DNA of 49,861 nt from Streptomyces carpinensis. Its GTDB lineage: Bacteria > Actinomycetota > Actinomycetes > Streptomycetales > Streptomycetaceae. Positions 26,937 through 34,962 of this stretch are shown one piece after another (position 1 is the first letter of the stretch; each line of letters opens with the position of its first letter). Under the pieces are notes generated by a model. The model had not been told where the DNA came from. It did no database searches and worked only from the letters and a program-made list of their open reading frames with translations. The stretch is from NCBI RefSeq assembly GCF_002154505.1, contig NZ_MUBM01000201.1:1-49861 (forward strand), written 5' to 3'. Position numbers and translations under genes: made by a program.

Positions 26937-27635
26937 TCAGTCGGCTTCGGGCCACTCAGGCAGATCCCCTGCCGCTTCCAGCCGCCTCTTCAGGTCGTGA
27001 AGCTGCCCATCGACGCATCGCGCGTAGGTGGCCAGAAGCACAGGCACGCTGTTTCCGGCCCACTCCGCCACCTGCGCCGGCGGGACCCCGTCGTTGAGCC
27101 ACTTGGTCAGGCGCGTATGCCGATTGTCGTACACGCGCCTCCCCGTGGGTGATTCGAAGACGTGCGGAGGCAACGCCGCCTTGCGGGCACCGCGCCAGGC
27201 TCGGCGGATGACGGAGCCCGCGAGGATGCCACCCGTCTCGCCCTGGAACAACAGATCTCCCGGCTCCAGCTGTTCATCCTCGATGTGCTGCCGCAGGATG
27301 CGCGTGAGGGCGGGATGTCCCGGCACGGTACGGGTGTCGCCCTCGGCACGGCCTTTGAGGTCGCGCTCTTCGTGGATCTTCCCCGTGTCGGTCCACTGCC
27401 TGCCGACCTCCGGAGTCGCAGTGTGGATCAGCAGTTCACACCACTGGTCGTCAGCGCCGGGATCGGGAAGCGTCACGTCTTTCACCCGCATGGCCACCGC
27501 TTCCTCTGGCCGCGGACCGCAGTAGTAGAGCGTGGCGAAGAAGGCGTGCAGCCGTCTGCCGCCGCGAGGCCGGCGCCGGATCCAGTCCAGGAGTGCCGCC
27601 GCCTGCTCCTTGCCGACGAGCTGCACGTCAGCCAC
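26937..27635 (-). pseudogene. C-terminal half of a second tyrosine integrase
   Basis: 232 residues resembling the catalytic half of Streptomyces integrases of the VAEWAGHS family: YYCGPRPEEAVAMR (Arg kept), YDNRHTRLTKWLNDG in place of HDLRH, VAEWAGNSVPVLLATYAR with Asn in place of the His but the Tyr kept. Two catalytic positions are therefore altered, and the N-terminal arm- and core-binding domains are absent (stop at about 27680 in frame). It reads toward attR like the first integrase toward attL, as expected of a dead second element in tandem. Confidence 0.75.
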
Positions 27636-27639
27636 CTCG

Positions 27640-27960
27640 GCCGAGATCGCGTCCGCAGCTCGTCGAGCCGGGTCCGCAGCTCAAGCGCTCTCTTCGGGTT
27701 TTTCCGGTCGTTCAGCCGGGACGCTGCCTCCAGGAGCGTCGCGGCAGCCTGGAAGCCGAGGTGCACGATGAGCCGCGTAGGCCTGGCGACGTTCCTGACG
27801 AACCCACTTCCAGCGTTCCTCCACGACCCGGTCGCGTTCGCGCTGCTCGACAGTGGCCGAGAACAACCAACGGCGACCGCTGAGTACGCGAACCTACCAG
27901 TACTGAGCAGGAAGAACGCAGATCACCAAGGTCCCCGACAAGACCCAGAGCAAGAAGGCA
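27640..27960 (-). pseudogene. Frameshifted remnant of a membrane/coiled-coil protein
   Basis: Three minus-strand frames carry adjoining pieces: a hydrophobic segment AFLLWVLSGTLVICVLPAQY, then VEERWKWVRQERRQAYAAHR, then FQAAATLLEAASRLNDRKNP and ELRTRLDELRTR. Together they resemble uncharacterised Streptomyces proteins with a membrane helix followed by a helical ERWKWVRxERRxAYA segment. Frameshifts and an internal stop separate the pieces. The rest of the gap to 28098 shows nothing. Confidence 0.4.
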
Positions 27961-28098
27961 TCGAGGCCGCTGGTCTGACTGCCGGCGCCCACCCGCGTAC
28001 GCGATCTTCCAACTGGCGCCATGGCCGCACGTTAGGTAGGGCCCAGGTTCTTCCTGTGCGCACTGGCGCGCGTCCTGACTACGCAGTCGCCTCTGTGC

Positions 28099-28866
28099 TC
28101 AGCATGCCGCCTGACTGGTTGGCACAGGTGCAACCGGTCGGACCGCGGTGAAGTCCTGGAACTCGTAGCGGGTGGCGGATAGCAACAGCAGCCACTCGTC
28201 GCAGCCCTGCCACGGATAGAGGTCGCCGGCGCCTCCTCGCACCACCCGCGGTCCGTCCCCGGTGCGGGGGCGTGCGTCCACCGGCGCGTCCGCGAAATGC
28301 GGGATCCACATGTCAGCGCAGATTTCGTTTGCCGACCCCATCGCCGCCAGCCCGAAGGCGTTCTCAGCCGCGGCAGTGCGCTCCTCGTCGGCAAAGTCGT
28401 CGAGGACCTGGTCCTCGTCCGGCCTCCCATTCCCGCGGAAGGTCAGCGTGGTCGTGCCTGCCCGGGCCGCATACTCCCACTCCGCCTCGCTGGGCAGCCG
28501 GAACGGCAACGTCCCGAGCAGGTCATCCAAGTCGTCCTCGAACCGGGCCGTGCTCGAAGCCGAGTCGGCGAAGCTGTCCTCGTACTCGGGTAGCCAGTGC
28601 CGTACTTGCGCCACCGTAAGCGGATGACGTGCGATCAGGAACGGCTCGACCCGCACTTCTCGGACCGGGCGTGCCCGGACAGCACCAGCGAAGAACGCCT
28701 TGAGGTCGTCATCGGCACAGTCGGCCCGCTCGATGGCACGAACAGCGTCCAGTTCCGCGTCGGACAAGCCCATCCGGAACGTCCCACCGGGTACAGCCCG
28801 GAAGATCACTCCGGAGGGGGTGTGCCGCCAAGCCGGTCGGCCGGCCACGATCTCTTGAGCCCACAT
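28099..28866 (-). CDS. SUMF1/FGE-sulfatase-domain protein
   Basis: 255 residues from ATG 28866 (MWAQEIVAGRPAWRHTPSGV). The domain used by formylglycine-generating enzymes and many unrelated C-type-lectin-fold proteins is seen in PGGTFRMGLSD, HPLTVAQVRHWL, FRLPSEAEWEYAARAG and RVVRGGAGDLYPW. The Cys pair of true formylglycine-generating enzymes is not evident and the domain is short, so a non-catalytic or accessory role is likely. No sulfatase gene is adjacent. Isolated in the patchwork region. Confidence 0.8.
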   Translation of the reverse strand: MWAQEIVAGRPAWRHTPSGVIFRAVPGGTFRMGLSDAELDAVRAIERADCADDDLKAFFAGAVRARPVREVRVEPFLIARHPLTVAQVRHWLPEYEDSFADSASSTARFEDDLDDLLGTLPFRLPSEAEWEYAARAGTTTLTFRGNGRPDEDQVLDDFADEERTAAAENAFGLAAMGSANEICADMWIPHFADAPVDARPRTGDGPRVVRGGAGDLYPWQGCDEWLLLLSATRYEFQDFTAVRPVAPVPTSQAAC

Positions 28867-28931
28867 GGTGCCGGACGCTAGCAGTTGGGCATTCCGGACG
28901 AAGGAGGGGACCTGGATCCCATCGCGCGGCA

Positions 28932-28952
28932 ATAGAGCTACGGGCCAGAAGG
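28932..28952 (+). repeat. 21-bp dispersed word, copy 2
   Basis: 19 of 21 bases match 25601-25621; it lies just before motif E. Confidence 0.45.
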
Positions 28953-28956
28953 CTGC

Positions 28957-28980
28957 TGACATCGAGCGCTGACATCAGCG
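28957..28980 (+). repeat. Paired TGACATC motif E
   Basis: TGACATCGAGCG, C, TGACATCAGCG, 90 bases upstream of the FGE-like gene on the opposite strand. The gap 28867-29370 otherwise holds only the terminator at 29284. Confidence 0.5.
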
Positions 28981-29283
28981 ACGCCGAACTGAGGCGTGCA
29001 CCAGCACTTCTGTCTGGCCGCCGCACCAGTCGACGACGGCAGCCGGAGGCCGTGTTCGTAACGAGCGGTCCGGCCGGTGAGCCGACAGGTTCCGGGTGCG
29101 CGGCGGCCCCGTAGAACTGGCTGGTTCCGGAAGGGGGGCCGGGCGCGGGCGGCCCCCCGGAATTTAGGAGGCAGGGTTCCACTGCTGATTCCGCGGGGCC
29201 GCCGTTTTTCACGCGTACCCTGCGGTGCGTCCGATACGCCCGATCTCTTCCAGTCATGCCAGCTTCTGCTTTCTCACGTACGT

Positions 29284-29320
29284 GAGGCCCGGCCAGCGTT
29301 CCGGCCGGGCCTCATGCTTC
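29284..29320 (+). terminator. Strong hairpin terminator
   Basis: 11-bp stem GAGGCCCGGCC/GGCCGGGCCTC with an 8-base loop, followed by ATGCTTCTTT. No plus-strand gene directly precedes it, so it may belong to a lost gene or act on transcription from the minus-strand gene at 29371. Confidence 0.7.
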
Positions 29321-29370
29321 TTTCGCGGGGCAGCGTGCCCCGCGCGCTCAGGCGCGCTCAGGCGCGCTCA

Positions 29371-29541
29371 CTACCAGCGGTACCAGCGGCCCCTTCGGCC
29401 GCCGCTGTCCGCGGACCGGACGACGAAGCCCAGCAGCCACACGACGAGCACGATCACCGCGATCCACCACAGTGCCTTCAGTGCGAAGCCCGCACCGAAG
29501 AGGATCAGAGCCAGCAGAAGAACCAGAAGCAAGGGAACCAT
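29371..29541 (-). CDS. Small hydrophobic membrane protein (Lmo0937/DUF5670-like)
   Basis: 56 residues with two hydrophobic helices: MVPLLLVLLLALILFGAGFA and LWWIAVIVLVVWLLGFVV, then a basic tail (GGRRGRWYRW). The start at 29541 is chosen over ATG 29547 because GGAGG lies 9 bases upstream, the better spacing. Proteins of this type are small stress-induced membrane peptides, often near CsbD genes, as here. Confidence 0.75.
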   Translation of the reverse strand: MVPLLLVLLLALILFGAGFALKALWWIAVIVLVVWLLGFVVRSADSGGRRGRWYRW

Positions 29542-29563
29542 TGTCATCAACCTCCTGACCACC

Positions 29564-29630
29564 GGATGCCCTTACTTCAGGCCTACAAGCACACAAAATA
29601 TGAGTTACTTCCACCGGGCTAAGGGCATCC
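29564..29630. promoter_or_regulatory. Perfect 11-bp inverted repeat in the intergenic region
   Basis: GGATGCCCTTA at 29564-29574 and TAAGGGCATCC at 29620-29630, arms 45 bases apart around an AT-rich centre (ACAAAATATGAG), just upstream of the small membrane protein gene. It could be an operator or a structured leader. Confidence 0.4.
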
Positions 29631-29787
29631 TCACGCCCTGCACGATTCCCCTTCTCGCGTATCGCACGCACCACGGCCACCCATCGCCGGTCACTCAATG
29701 CGTCGCTCTGGCCATAGGTTTACCGGCGAGATGAGAGGCCATGCGCACATCCAGCACCTGAAACCGGCACCGAGGAAGGTGAGCAGT

Positions 29788-29961
29788 ATGGCCGCCAGCG
29801 AGAAGGCCAGGGCCAAGGCCGAGCAGGCCGTCGGCAAGGCCGCCCAGGCAGCCGGACGTGCCATGGGCAACCAGACGCTGATCGCCAAGGGCCACGCGGC
29901 CGAGGCCGCCGGCAACGCCCGCCAGGCCAAGGAGTCGCTCAAGGACACCGGTCGGCCCTGA
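29788..29961 (+). CDS. CsbD family small stress protein
   Basis: 57 residues, Ala/Lys-rich and helical: KARAKAEQAVGKAAQAAGRA, KGHAAEAAGNARQAKESLKD. CsbD-family proteins are sigma-B/general-stress-induced and highly hydrophilic. ATG 29788 preceded by GAGGAAGGTGAGC. Transcribed away from the small membrane protein gene, so the 29542-29787 region carries both promoters. Confidence 0.85.
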   Translation: MAASEKARAKAEQAVGKAAQAAGRAMGNQTLIAKGHAAEAAGNARQAKESLKDTGRP

Positions 29962-29984
29962 GGGGCGCGGAGTACCTGCGTGTA

Positions 29985-30012
29985 GGGGCGGTCTCGGTCT
30001 CGGGGCCGCCCC
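29985..30012 (+). terminator. Terminator of the CsbD gene
   Basis: 7-bp stem GGGGCGG/CCGCCCC with a 14-base loop, 24 bases after the stop codon. No T tract. Confidence 0.6.
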
Positions 30013-30167
30013 CACGCCTGTGCCCTTATAAGTCCCGGGCCGGACAGATGCCAGGCACCAGTGCGTGTCACACCACCTCAAACCCAGGGCCTATCAGGCG
30101 ACATCAAGCGGACCATCCAAGACGGACCCGCTCTCCGGACGGCTCTGCTGCGTGCATCCTGGGCGGC

Positions 30168-30654
30168 ATGACGAATCCCGGCGGCTCGTACGTGAAGGTG
30201 CACTTCCGGCTCGAGACAGAGGGCGACTGACCTCCGGCCTCGGTGGAGAGCCTTTAGGTCATCGATCAGGGTGACGGCACCGTGCGGCTCGACAACGTCC
30301 CCTGGTTCGTCCCGAGGCATCGCCTGCGGAGACATCGTGACCACGGAGGCCGACGAGGAAGGCGTGCGATGGGCCGGCGAGGTGGTTCGGCGTTCGGAAA
30401 ACTGCACCATCCGCCTCATCGTCTTCCGTGACGGCGGCTCGGGAGCTGCCCGACAGAGCGTGTTCAACGCGTTCCGGAAACTCGGCGTCGATGGCGAGGG
30501 CATAGAGCGGTTCGGCATGGTGGCCCTGGACGTCCCGCCCACCGCCGATCTGGCCAAGGTGCAAAGGCTGCTCAACCATGGTGTGGCCAAGGAGTGGTGG
30601 GCCATGGAAGAGGGGTGCATCCCCGCGCAGTGGCGGGCCGCTTCCGTCAGCTGA
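30168..30654 (+). pseudogene. DUF4265 protein gene broken by two nonsense codons and a frameshift
   Basis: ATG 30168 begins SYVKVHFRLETEGD, then TGA (30228) where the family has Trp, PPASVESL, then TAG (30255) where the family again has Trp, then DGTVRLDNVPWFV. A frameshift near 30310 moves the rest to another frame: RGIACGDIVTTEADEEGVRW through ALDVPPTADLAKVQRLLNHG to WRAASVS. The assembled order matches the DUF4265 family from start to finish, so the gene is full length but dead. Confidence 0.8.
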
Positions 30655-31076
30655 CGCCGATCACGTGGGCAACGGCGGGGCCGCCCCTGAGCCGTCCGAA
30701 ACCGATCGGCAACAGCCGACAACGGCTGATGGGCCACTGCTGACTAGTGTCCCGGCCCACACATTCCCAGCGTCTCAACCTCCCCGGCAAGAGGCAGGGC
30801 ATGAAGACCGGCGAGTCAGGCCGCCCTGGGGAGGCGGCCGTGTCGAACCCGTGCCAGGTCAGGCAAGGAACTCGGCTTGCCAGTTCAGCATACATCACAA
30901 GGAGGTCACGGAATCTCCATCCAACCTTCACTTTTCTTCACTTGCTGCGCCAATTGACCCTGCGGCATGGGGCGCTGTCCCGGCCGCGCAGCCAGCGACC
31001 GGAGGAGAGGCGCACCGACTCGGCCTCGAACGCCAGCGATGGCAGGCAAAGTGACGGCACGACGGAGGACCAGTAC

Positions 31077-32102
31077 ATGCGCATTCGCGGCATACTCATC
31101 GGCAGCGTCGCAGTCTCTGTGGCGGCGATAGCTCTCGGCACCACTCCCGCCTCGGCATCGGTCAACTTCGACCCGACCACGGGCACCGGCTTCATCGGCA
31201 AGGGGGACGTCCAGACCGCCCTCGGCTACAACAACGCCGCGCTCCAGAAGGCCGTCGACAGCAAGAGCCTCGCGTTCACGGCCAAGCAGCCGACGTCCCA
31301 GTCGCTGTCGCAGGAGGTCGTCCAGGCCGGCTCGCAGACCGGCTCGCAGGTCGGCGTCCAGTCCGGGACCCAGACCGGCACCCAGGTAGCCACCCAGGTC
31401 GTATCGCAGGACCTGACCTGCAATTACACCAACGGCAACGGCACCAAGACGTTCCACCGCGACGGCGTGCGCGACGGCGAGCGCACCGGTACCCGGACGG
31501 TCTCGCACGTCGGCATCCGCGAGGGCAGCCGGGACGCCTCCCGTGAGGGCACCCGGACCGGCAGCCGTACCGGCGTCCTCACCGGCACCCTCGGTTATGA
31601 CATCGACGTCGAGGCCCGCAAGGCCAACCAGTACACCGGCTTCATCCTCAACGGCTGGAAGGGGGAGCCGTCGTATGCGGCCGGGACCACCAGCTGGAAC
31701 TCCCCGGCCTCGTTCGGAGACTGGTCGTTCGGCGACTGGTCGTTCGGCAACTGGTCGTTCGGTGACTACAAGTTCGGCGACTACCAGTTCGGCGACTACG
31801 CGTTCCAGCCCGTGACCGATGTGCAGTGGGGCGCGTGGGACTCGGCTCCGGGCGAGAACCCGGACGACTGCCTCCGCAGCACCAACGCCGGCAAGATCAC
31901 GGCTCTCAGCAACGTCATCACGCCGGGCGCGATCACCGAGGGCGCCGTCACGAACGGCGCCCTCGTCGACGGCGCGATCACGCCGGACAGCATCAGCGAC
32001 GGCGCGATCACCGAGGGTGCGACCACGTACGGCAACATCGAGAGTGGCGTGAGAATCTCCAGCGGTCCTGCCAAGCTCTTCGTCAACGACAAGGCCCTCT
32101 GA
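31077..32102 (+). CDS. Secreted protein built of four different short-period repeat arrays
   Basis: 341 residues from ATG 31077 (GGAGG, 11 bases). Signal peptide 1-28 (ends PASAS). Residues 30-70 form a non-repeat cap (FIGKGDVQTALGYNNAALQK). Array 1, 71-111: Gln at every fourth residue, 11 in a row (units such as AGSQ, TGTQ). Array 2, 128-172: period four with Arg in most positions (TGTR, EGSR, EGTR). Array 3, 213-242: six pentads FGDWS/FGDYK. Array 4, 280-324: nine pentads (AITEG, AVTNG, SISDG). Cys115 and Cys265 could form a disulfide across arrays. The regular periods suggest beta-solenoid or fibre-like folds. The cap resembles other actinobacterial secreted proteins of unknown function. 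Monocistronic; 30655-31076 upstream holds no other gene. Confidence 0.85.
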   Translation: MRIRGILIGSVAVSVAAIALGTTPASASVNFDPTTGTGFIGKGDVQTALGYNNAALQKAVDSKSLAFTAKQPTSQSLSQEVVQAGSQTGSQVGVQSGTQTGTQVATQVVSQDLTCNYTNGNGTKTFHRDGVRDGERTGTRTVSHVGIREGSRDASREGTRTGSRTGVLTGTLGYDIDVEARKANQYTGFILNGWKGEPSYAAGTTSWNSPASFGDWSFGDWSFGNWSFGDYKFGDYQFGDYAFQPVTDVQWGAWDSAPGENPDDCLRSTNAGKITALSNVITPGAITEGAVTNGALVDGAITPDSISDGAITEGATTYGNIESGVRISSGPAKLFVNDKAL

Positions 32103-32118
32103 GCCGCCGCACCACATC

Positions 32119-32160
32119 AGCTGCCCCCGGCCAGACGTGGTGGTCGGGGGCAGCTCCTTG
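32119..32160 (+). terminator. Terminator of the repeat-protein gene
   Basis: Perfect 11-bp stem AGCTGCCCCCG/CGGGGGCAGCT, then CCTTG, 17 bases after the stop codon. Confidence 0.85.
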
Positions 32161-32235
32161 CAGCGCCACGTGATGCCGACGCGCGAGGGCCGCGCCATCC
32201 AGTCCGGAGAGCCCGGCCGTCCGCGTGCCGCAGGA

Positions 32236-32259
32236 CTGTCCGGCGGACTTGCCGGACAG
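32236..32259 (-). terminator. Hairpin after the DUF1062 gene
   Basis: 9-bp stem CTGTCCGGC/GCCGGACAG with a 6-base loop, 21 bases beyond the DUF1062 stop. Confidence 0.6.
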
Positions 32260-32279
32260 GCCCTGCTCCCGAGGAGGGA

Positions 32280-32828
32280 TCAGCGCTTGAGCGTGAAGGT
32301 GAAGTCGCCGGAGAGCTTGCCGTTCAGCCGGACTGCCGAAACGAGCTTCCCCTCCGTGATCAGTCTCTCGGCCTCGGCCCGTGAAAGGCCGCAACCTTCG
32401 GCGATCAGTCGCACCGGCCGGACAGGGATCCGCGCCGCGAAGCGGACCGAGACGTCGATCACCTCGCGGTCCAGGTGATCCGATCCGCCGGTGTCGAGGC
32501 GCCAGGCGTTGTCCCAGTCGAGGGCGATGCGGTTACGGCGCCGCACGACGGGGTCCTGGAGCAGTTCAGCTGTCAGGCCAGGGTCGTTGTCATGCAGCCG
32601 GTCCAGCAGCTCAGGCCGTACAAAGCGCACATTCATCCGCTCCAGGACCGTGAGCTTTGCCGTTTCCCCGCAAGCGGTACAGAGCGCGAGGAGCCAGGCG
32701 TCGATGAGCTTGTGGTGTGCGTTGACGCGGAATTTGCCGCTTGCCCGGAAGCGCTCTGACGCGCACGCGTGGCAACCGCGGAGAACGAGCGGCAGGCAGG
32801 TGGGCGCGACCACCCAGTTATCGAGCAC
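32280..32828 (-). CDS. DUF1062 domain protein
   Basis: 182 residues from GTG 32828 (the frame is open to 32864). Zinc-ribbon-like Cys pairs at CHAC and CTAC, with HHKLIDAWLLALCTACGETA between them, then TVLERMNVRFVRPELLDRLH and the helical RVRLIAEGCGLSRAEAERLI-type tail typical of DUF1062. These are intracellular proteins of unknown function found in Gram-positive bacteria; the C-terminal part resembles an S4/DUF-like RNA-binding fold but this is not certain. Confidence 0.8.
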   Translation of the reverse strand: MLDNWVVAPTCLPLVLRGCHACASERFRASGKFRVNAHHKLIDAWLLALCTACGETAKLTVLERMNVRFVRPELLDRLHDNDPGLTAELLQDPVVRRRNRIALDWDNAWRLDTGGSDHLDREVIDVSVRFAARIPVRPVRLIAEGCGLSRAEAERLITEGKLVSAVRLNGKLSGDFTFTLKR

Positions 32829-33119
32829 AGAAGTACACCGGTTCCAGTGAGAAGTCCGCAGCAAAAAGCAGCGCGGCGCACATGCGCGACGCGCGACGAA
32901 TCAGCGCTCGGGAGGTCTCACAGGGTGTACAGCGGCACGTCCTTGACCAGACGACTTGGATCGGCAGCACGGTAATGGCGCACGGCGGCGCTGCTCCACT
33001 GGTTTTCGAGCGCCCCACCGCCAGGTTCGGTCCGGCGGATCACGGACCAAGCCAGAGCCCGGATCCCGGCGACGGTGACGGTGACGGTGCGTGGAAGACG
33101 TGGGCCCGCTTGTCGCCCC

Positions 33120-33238
33120 CTACTTCATCAAGCACCCGTCGTCGCTTCGCTCCTCCGGGCAGGGCACACCGTGCATGAGGTCTGAACACTTCGTGGCCGG
33201 GGATCGGCTCCACGACTTCAGCCAGTCACCTTGGCGCG
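33120..33238. repeat. Dispersed repeat family 2, copy 2
   Basis: Matches copy 1 (20954-21154) without the large inverted repeat; its end includes the stop codon of the YxiG-like gene. The gap 32829-33225 otherwise contains no recognisable gene. Confidence 0.75.
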
Positions 33239-33693
33239 GCGTACCCCGGGGCCACCTCGCTCACCTGGACGTCGGAGAAGACCAGGGTCAGAACATGGGC
33301 GTTGGTCTCGATTCGGACCTCGTGGAAGTCGATGCCAATGGCCTGCGCCCACCGGGCAGCGGCCTCCGACCCGGAAACGATGGTCGCGCCGGGATAGAGG
33401 GGCTGCCACTTGACGCCCCAGACGAAGCCGTCGAGATCCTTCCCCGTCTCGCAGGTTGTGAGCCTCTCATCCAACGAGGCCTGCCATGTTGCGGGCGCCA
33501 GCGAGGTACGGCAGCGAGCCTCCACACAGTGGCGGAACAGGTACCGGTAGTCGCCCGGAGGGATGTCGGTGCTCGGATCCGCCGCCATGTGTACGACCAG
33601 TTCATAGTCGCGCATGTACTCGGCGTAGCCGTGATGGACCAGTGCCTGATCAAACATCTCGTCGAGTACGCGCTGGAGATCCGGGACATCCAT
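33226..33693 (-). CDS. YxiG-like protein
   Basis: 155 residues from ATG 33693. MDVPDLQRVLDEMFDQALVH, DYRYLFRHCVEARCRTSLAP and WVKWQPLYPGAT-type segments match Streptomyces proteins annotated as YxiG-like; the B. subtilis yxi locus encodes toxin/immunity functions, so an immunity-type role is plausible but unproven. The last codons and stop lie in dispersed repeat copy 2, so the extreme C-terminus may be acquired. Confidence 0.65.
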   Translation of the reverse strand: MDVPDLQRVLDEMFDQALVHHGYAEYMRDYELVVHMAADPSTDIPPGDYRYLFRHCVEARCRTSLAPATWQASLDERLTTCETGKDLDGFVWGVKWQPLYPGATIVSGSEAAARWAQAIGIDFHEVRIETNAHVLTLVFSDVQVSEVAPGYAAPR

Positions 33694-33794
33694 GGCCCAG
33701 TTCTACATGGCGCGACGTCGGGCCGTCTCCGGGCTGTTCGAGGCGGACCGACTGCGCCCCTGACCGGTCATCGGAACTCGACCGCCCTCGGCTG

Positions 33795-34601
33795 TCAGTG
33801 GCAGTCGAAGCGCCAGTCCCACGGGAGGCCGGGGCACAGGCGGCAATGGAAGAAGTAGACGCCGCCGCAGTCGCCCAGCTGTATGTCGCCGGTGATGGTC
33901 AGAAGGTGCTCCATGCGGTGTCCGCTCTCGCAGTCCGGCCAGTCGGCAGGCTGGGTCCAGGCCGGCCAGCCGCCGACCTTCGTCCCGATGACGTTGGAGT
34001 CGGGTGGCCACATGGCGCGGCCCGTCGGCAACCGGAGACGAGGTTCCCAGGTCTCCCACATGCCCTTGGGCAGATCAAGCCACCTCGGATAGTCCTCCGC
34101 CGCGATCGGGGACAACGTGGACGGTTCCGGCATGTTGTCCTCGTCGTACTCCCCCTCGCTCACTCCGGGGATCTCGGACAGCAGCCCGCCGGCCACGACC
34201 TCGGCCTCGTTGCGCCAGTACAGCTGCGGCATCACCGGCCCGGGATCCTGCTCATGTATCAGCGCGCACCACACCAACTGCAGCAGATCCTTGCCCTCCG
34301 GGAACTCCAACCCCGGCACATCCCGGGCGAACAGCTGGAGGATCGGCACCATCGGCACCGCGCCCGGGATGATCTCGGTGCGGTTGCGCCAGTCGGTCCC
34401 GTACGTCCAGTGGTCTTCCTGCGCGCAGTACGGCCACGGCTCGTCCGCGGGCCACAGCAGCCTGCCTCCCAGCGAGCTCTCCCGCACGCCGGGGTCGCCT
34501 GGCTCCGGGTTGAGGAGGGTGGTGTCCCGGGCAAGGCCCGCGTATTCCGGTATCAGGGTGCGCAGGTCCTTCGCGGGCGGCTCGGGTGTGTCTCCGGGCA
34601 T
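33795..34601 (-). CDS. DUF1963 domain protein (YwqG-like)
   Basis: 268 residues from ATG 34601 (GAGGAG, 6 bases). ESSLGGRLLWPADEPWPYC near 42-60 is the typical DUF1963 start; FARDVPGLEFPEGKDLLQLVW is the core, and the C-terminal GGWPAWTQ and CGGVYFFHCRLCPG with several Cys look like a metal-binding end. Widespread in Streptomyces, frequently near toxin-immunity clusters. Cytoplasmic; function unknown. Confidence 0.8.
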   Translation of the reverse strand: MPGDTPEPPAKDLRTLIPEYAGLARDTTLLNPEPGDPGVRESSLGGRLLWPADEPWPYCAQEDHWTYGTDWRNRTEIIPGAVPMVPILQLFARDVPGLEFPEGKDLLQLVWCALIHEQDPGPVMPQLYWRNEAEVVAGGLLSEIPGVSEGEYDEDNMPEPSTLSPIAAEDYPRWLDLPKGMWETWEPRLRLPTGRAMWPPDSNVIGTKVGGWPAWTQPADWPDCESGHRMEHLLTITGDIQLGDCGGVYFFHCRLCPGLPWDWRFDCH

Positions 34602-34771
34602 CGTGGCTCCTCAAGACGTACAAACATCGACGGGACGCTGCGGGAACGTTAGTGCGTGCCACTGACAACCCCATGCAAGTGCGCCGATCGGCACGTCTGG
34701 TGGGGCCGGGCCGACCGGCCGGCCGGCCGGATGAGCAGTTGGAGGTCTGCACGGTGCCGGGGTTGTTCCGC

Positions 34772-34795
34772 TGACATCCAGCGTCGACATCAACG
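34772..34795 (+). repeat. Paired TGACATC motif F
   Basis: TGACATCCAGCG, T, CGACATCAACG, in the 34602-34962 gap, which contains no gene that I recognise. Confidence 0.5.
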
Positions 34796-34962
34796 ATCAC
34801 GGTCAGCGGCAATGACCGGCGGCCACGTGCGGCCCCCGTGCACGCGGTGGACCGTGACCAGGCCGGGGCGGGATCGAAAGCGTCCGCACTGGATCACCGG
34901 CTGCGTGAGTCAGCAAGCGAAGAGCCCGGCGCCATGTGGGCTGGTGCCCCGACCGATCCTGG

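Noticed and set aside
29140..29200. AGGAGG at about 29166 as the start of a small plus-strand gene
   Set aside because: No ATG, GTG or TTG in the proper distance downstream.
28709..29257. Minus-strand frame spanning the gap before the FGE-like gene
   Set aside because: Out of frame with the FGE-like protein, no ribosome site, mixed composition.
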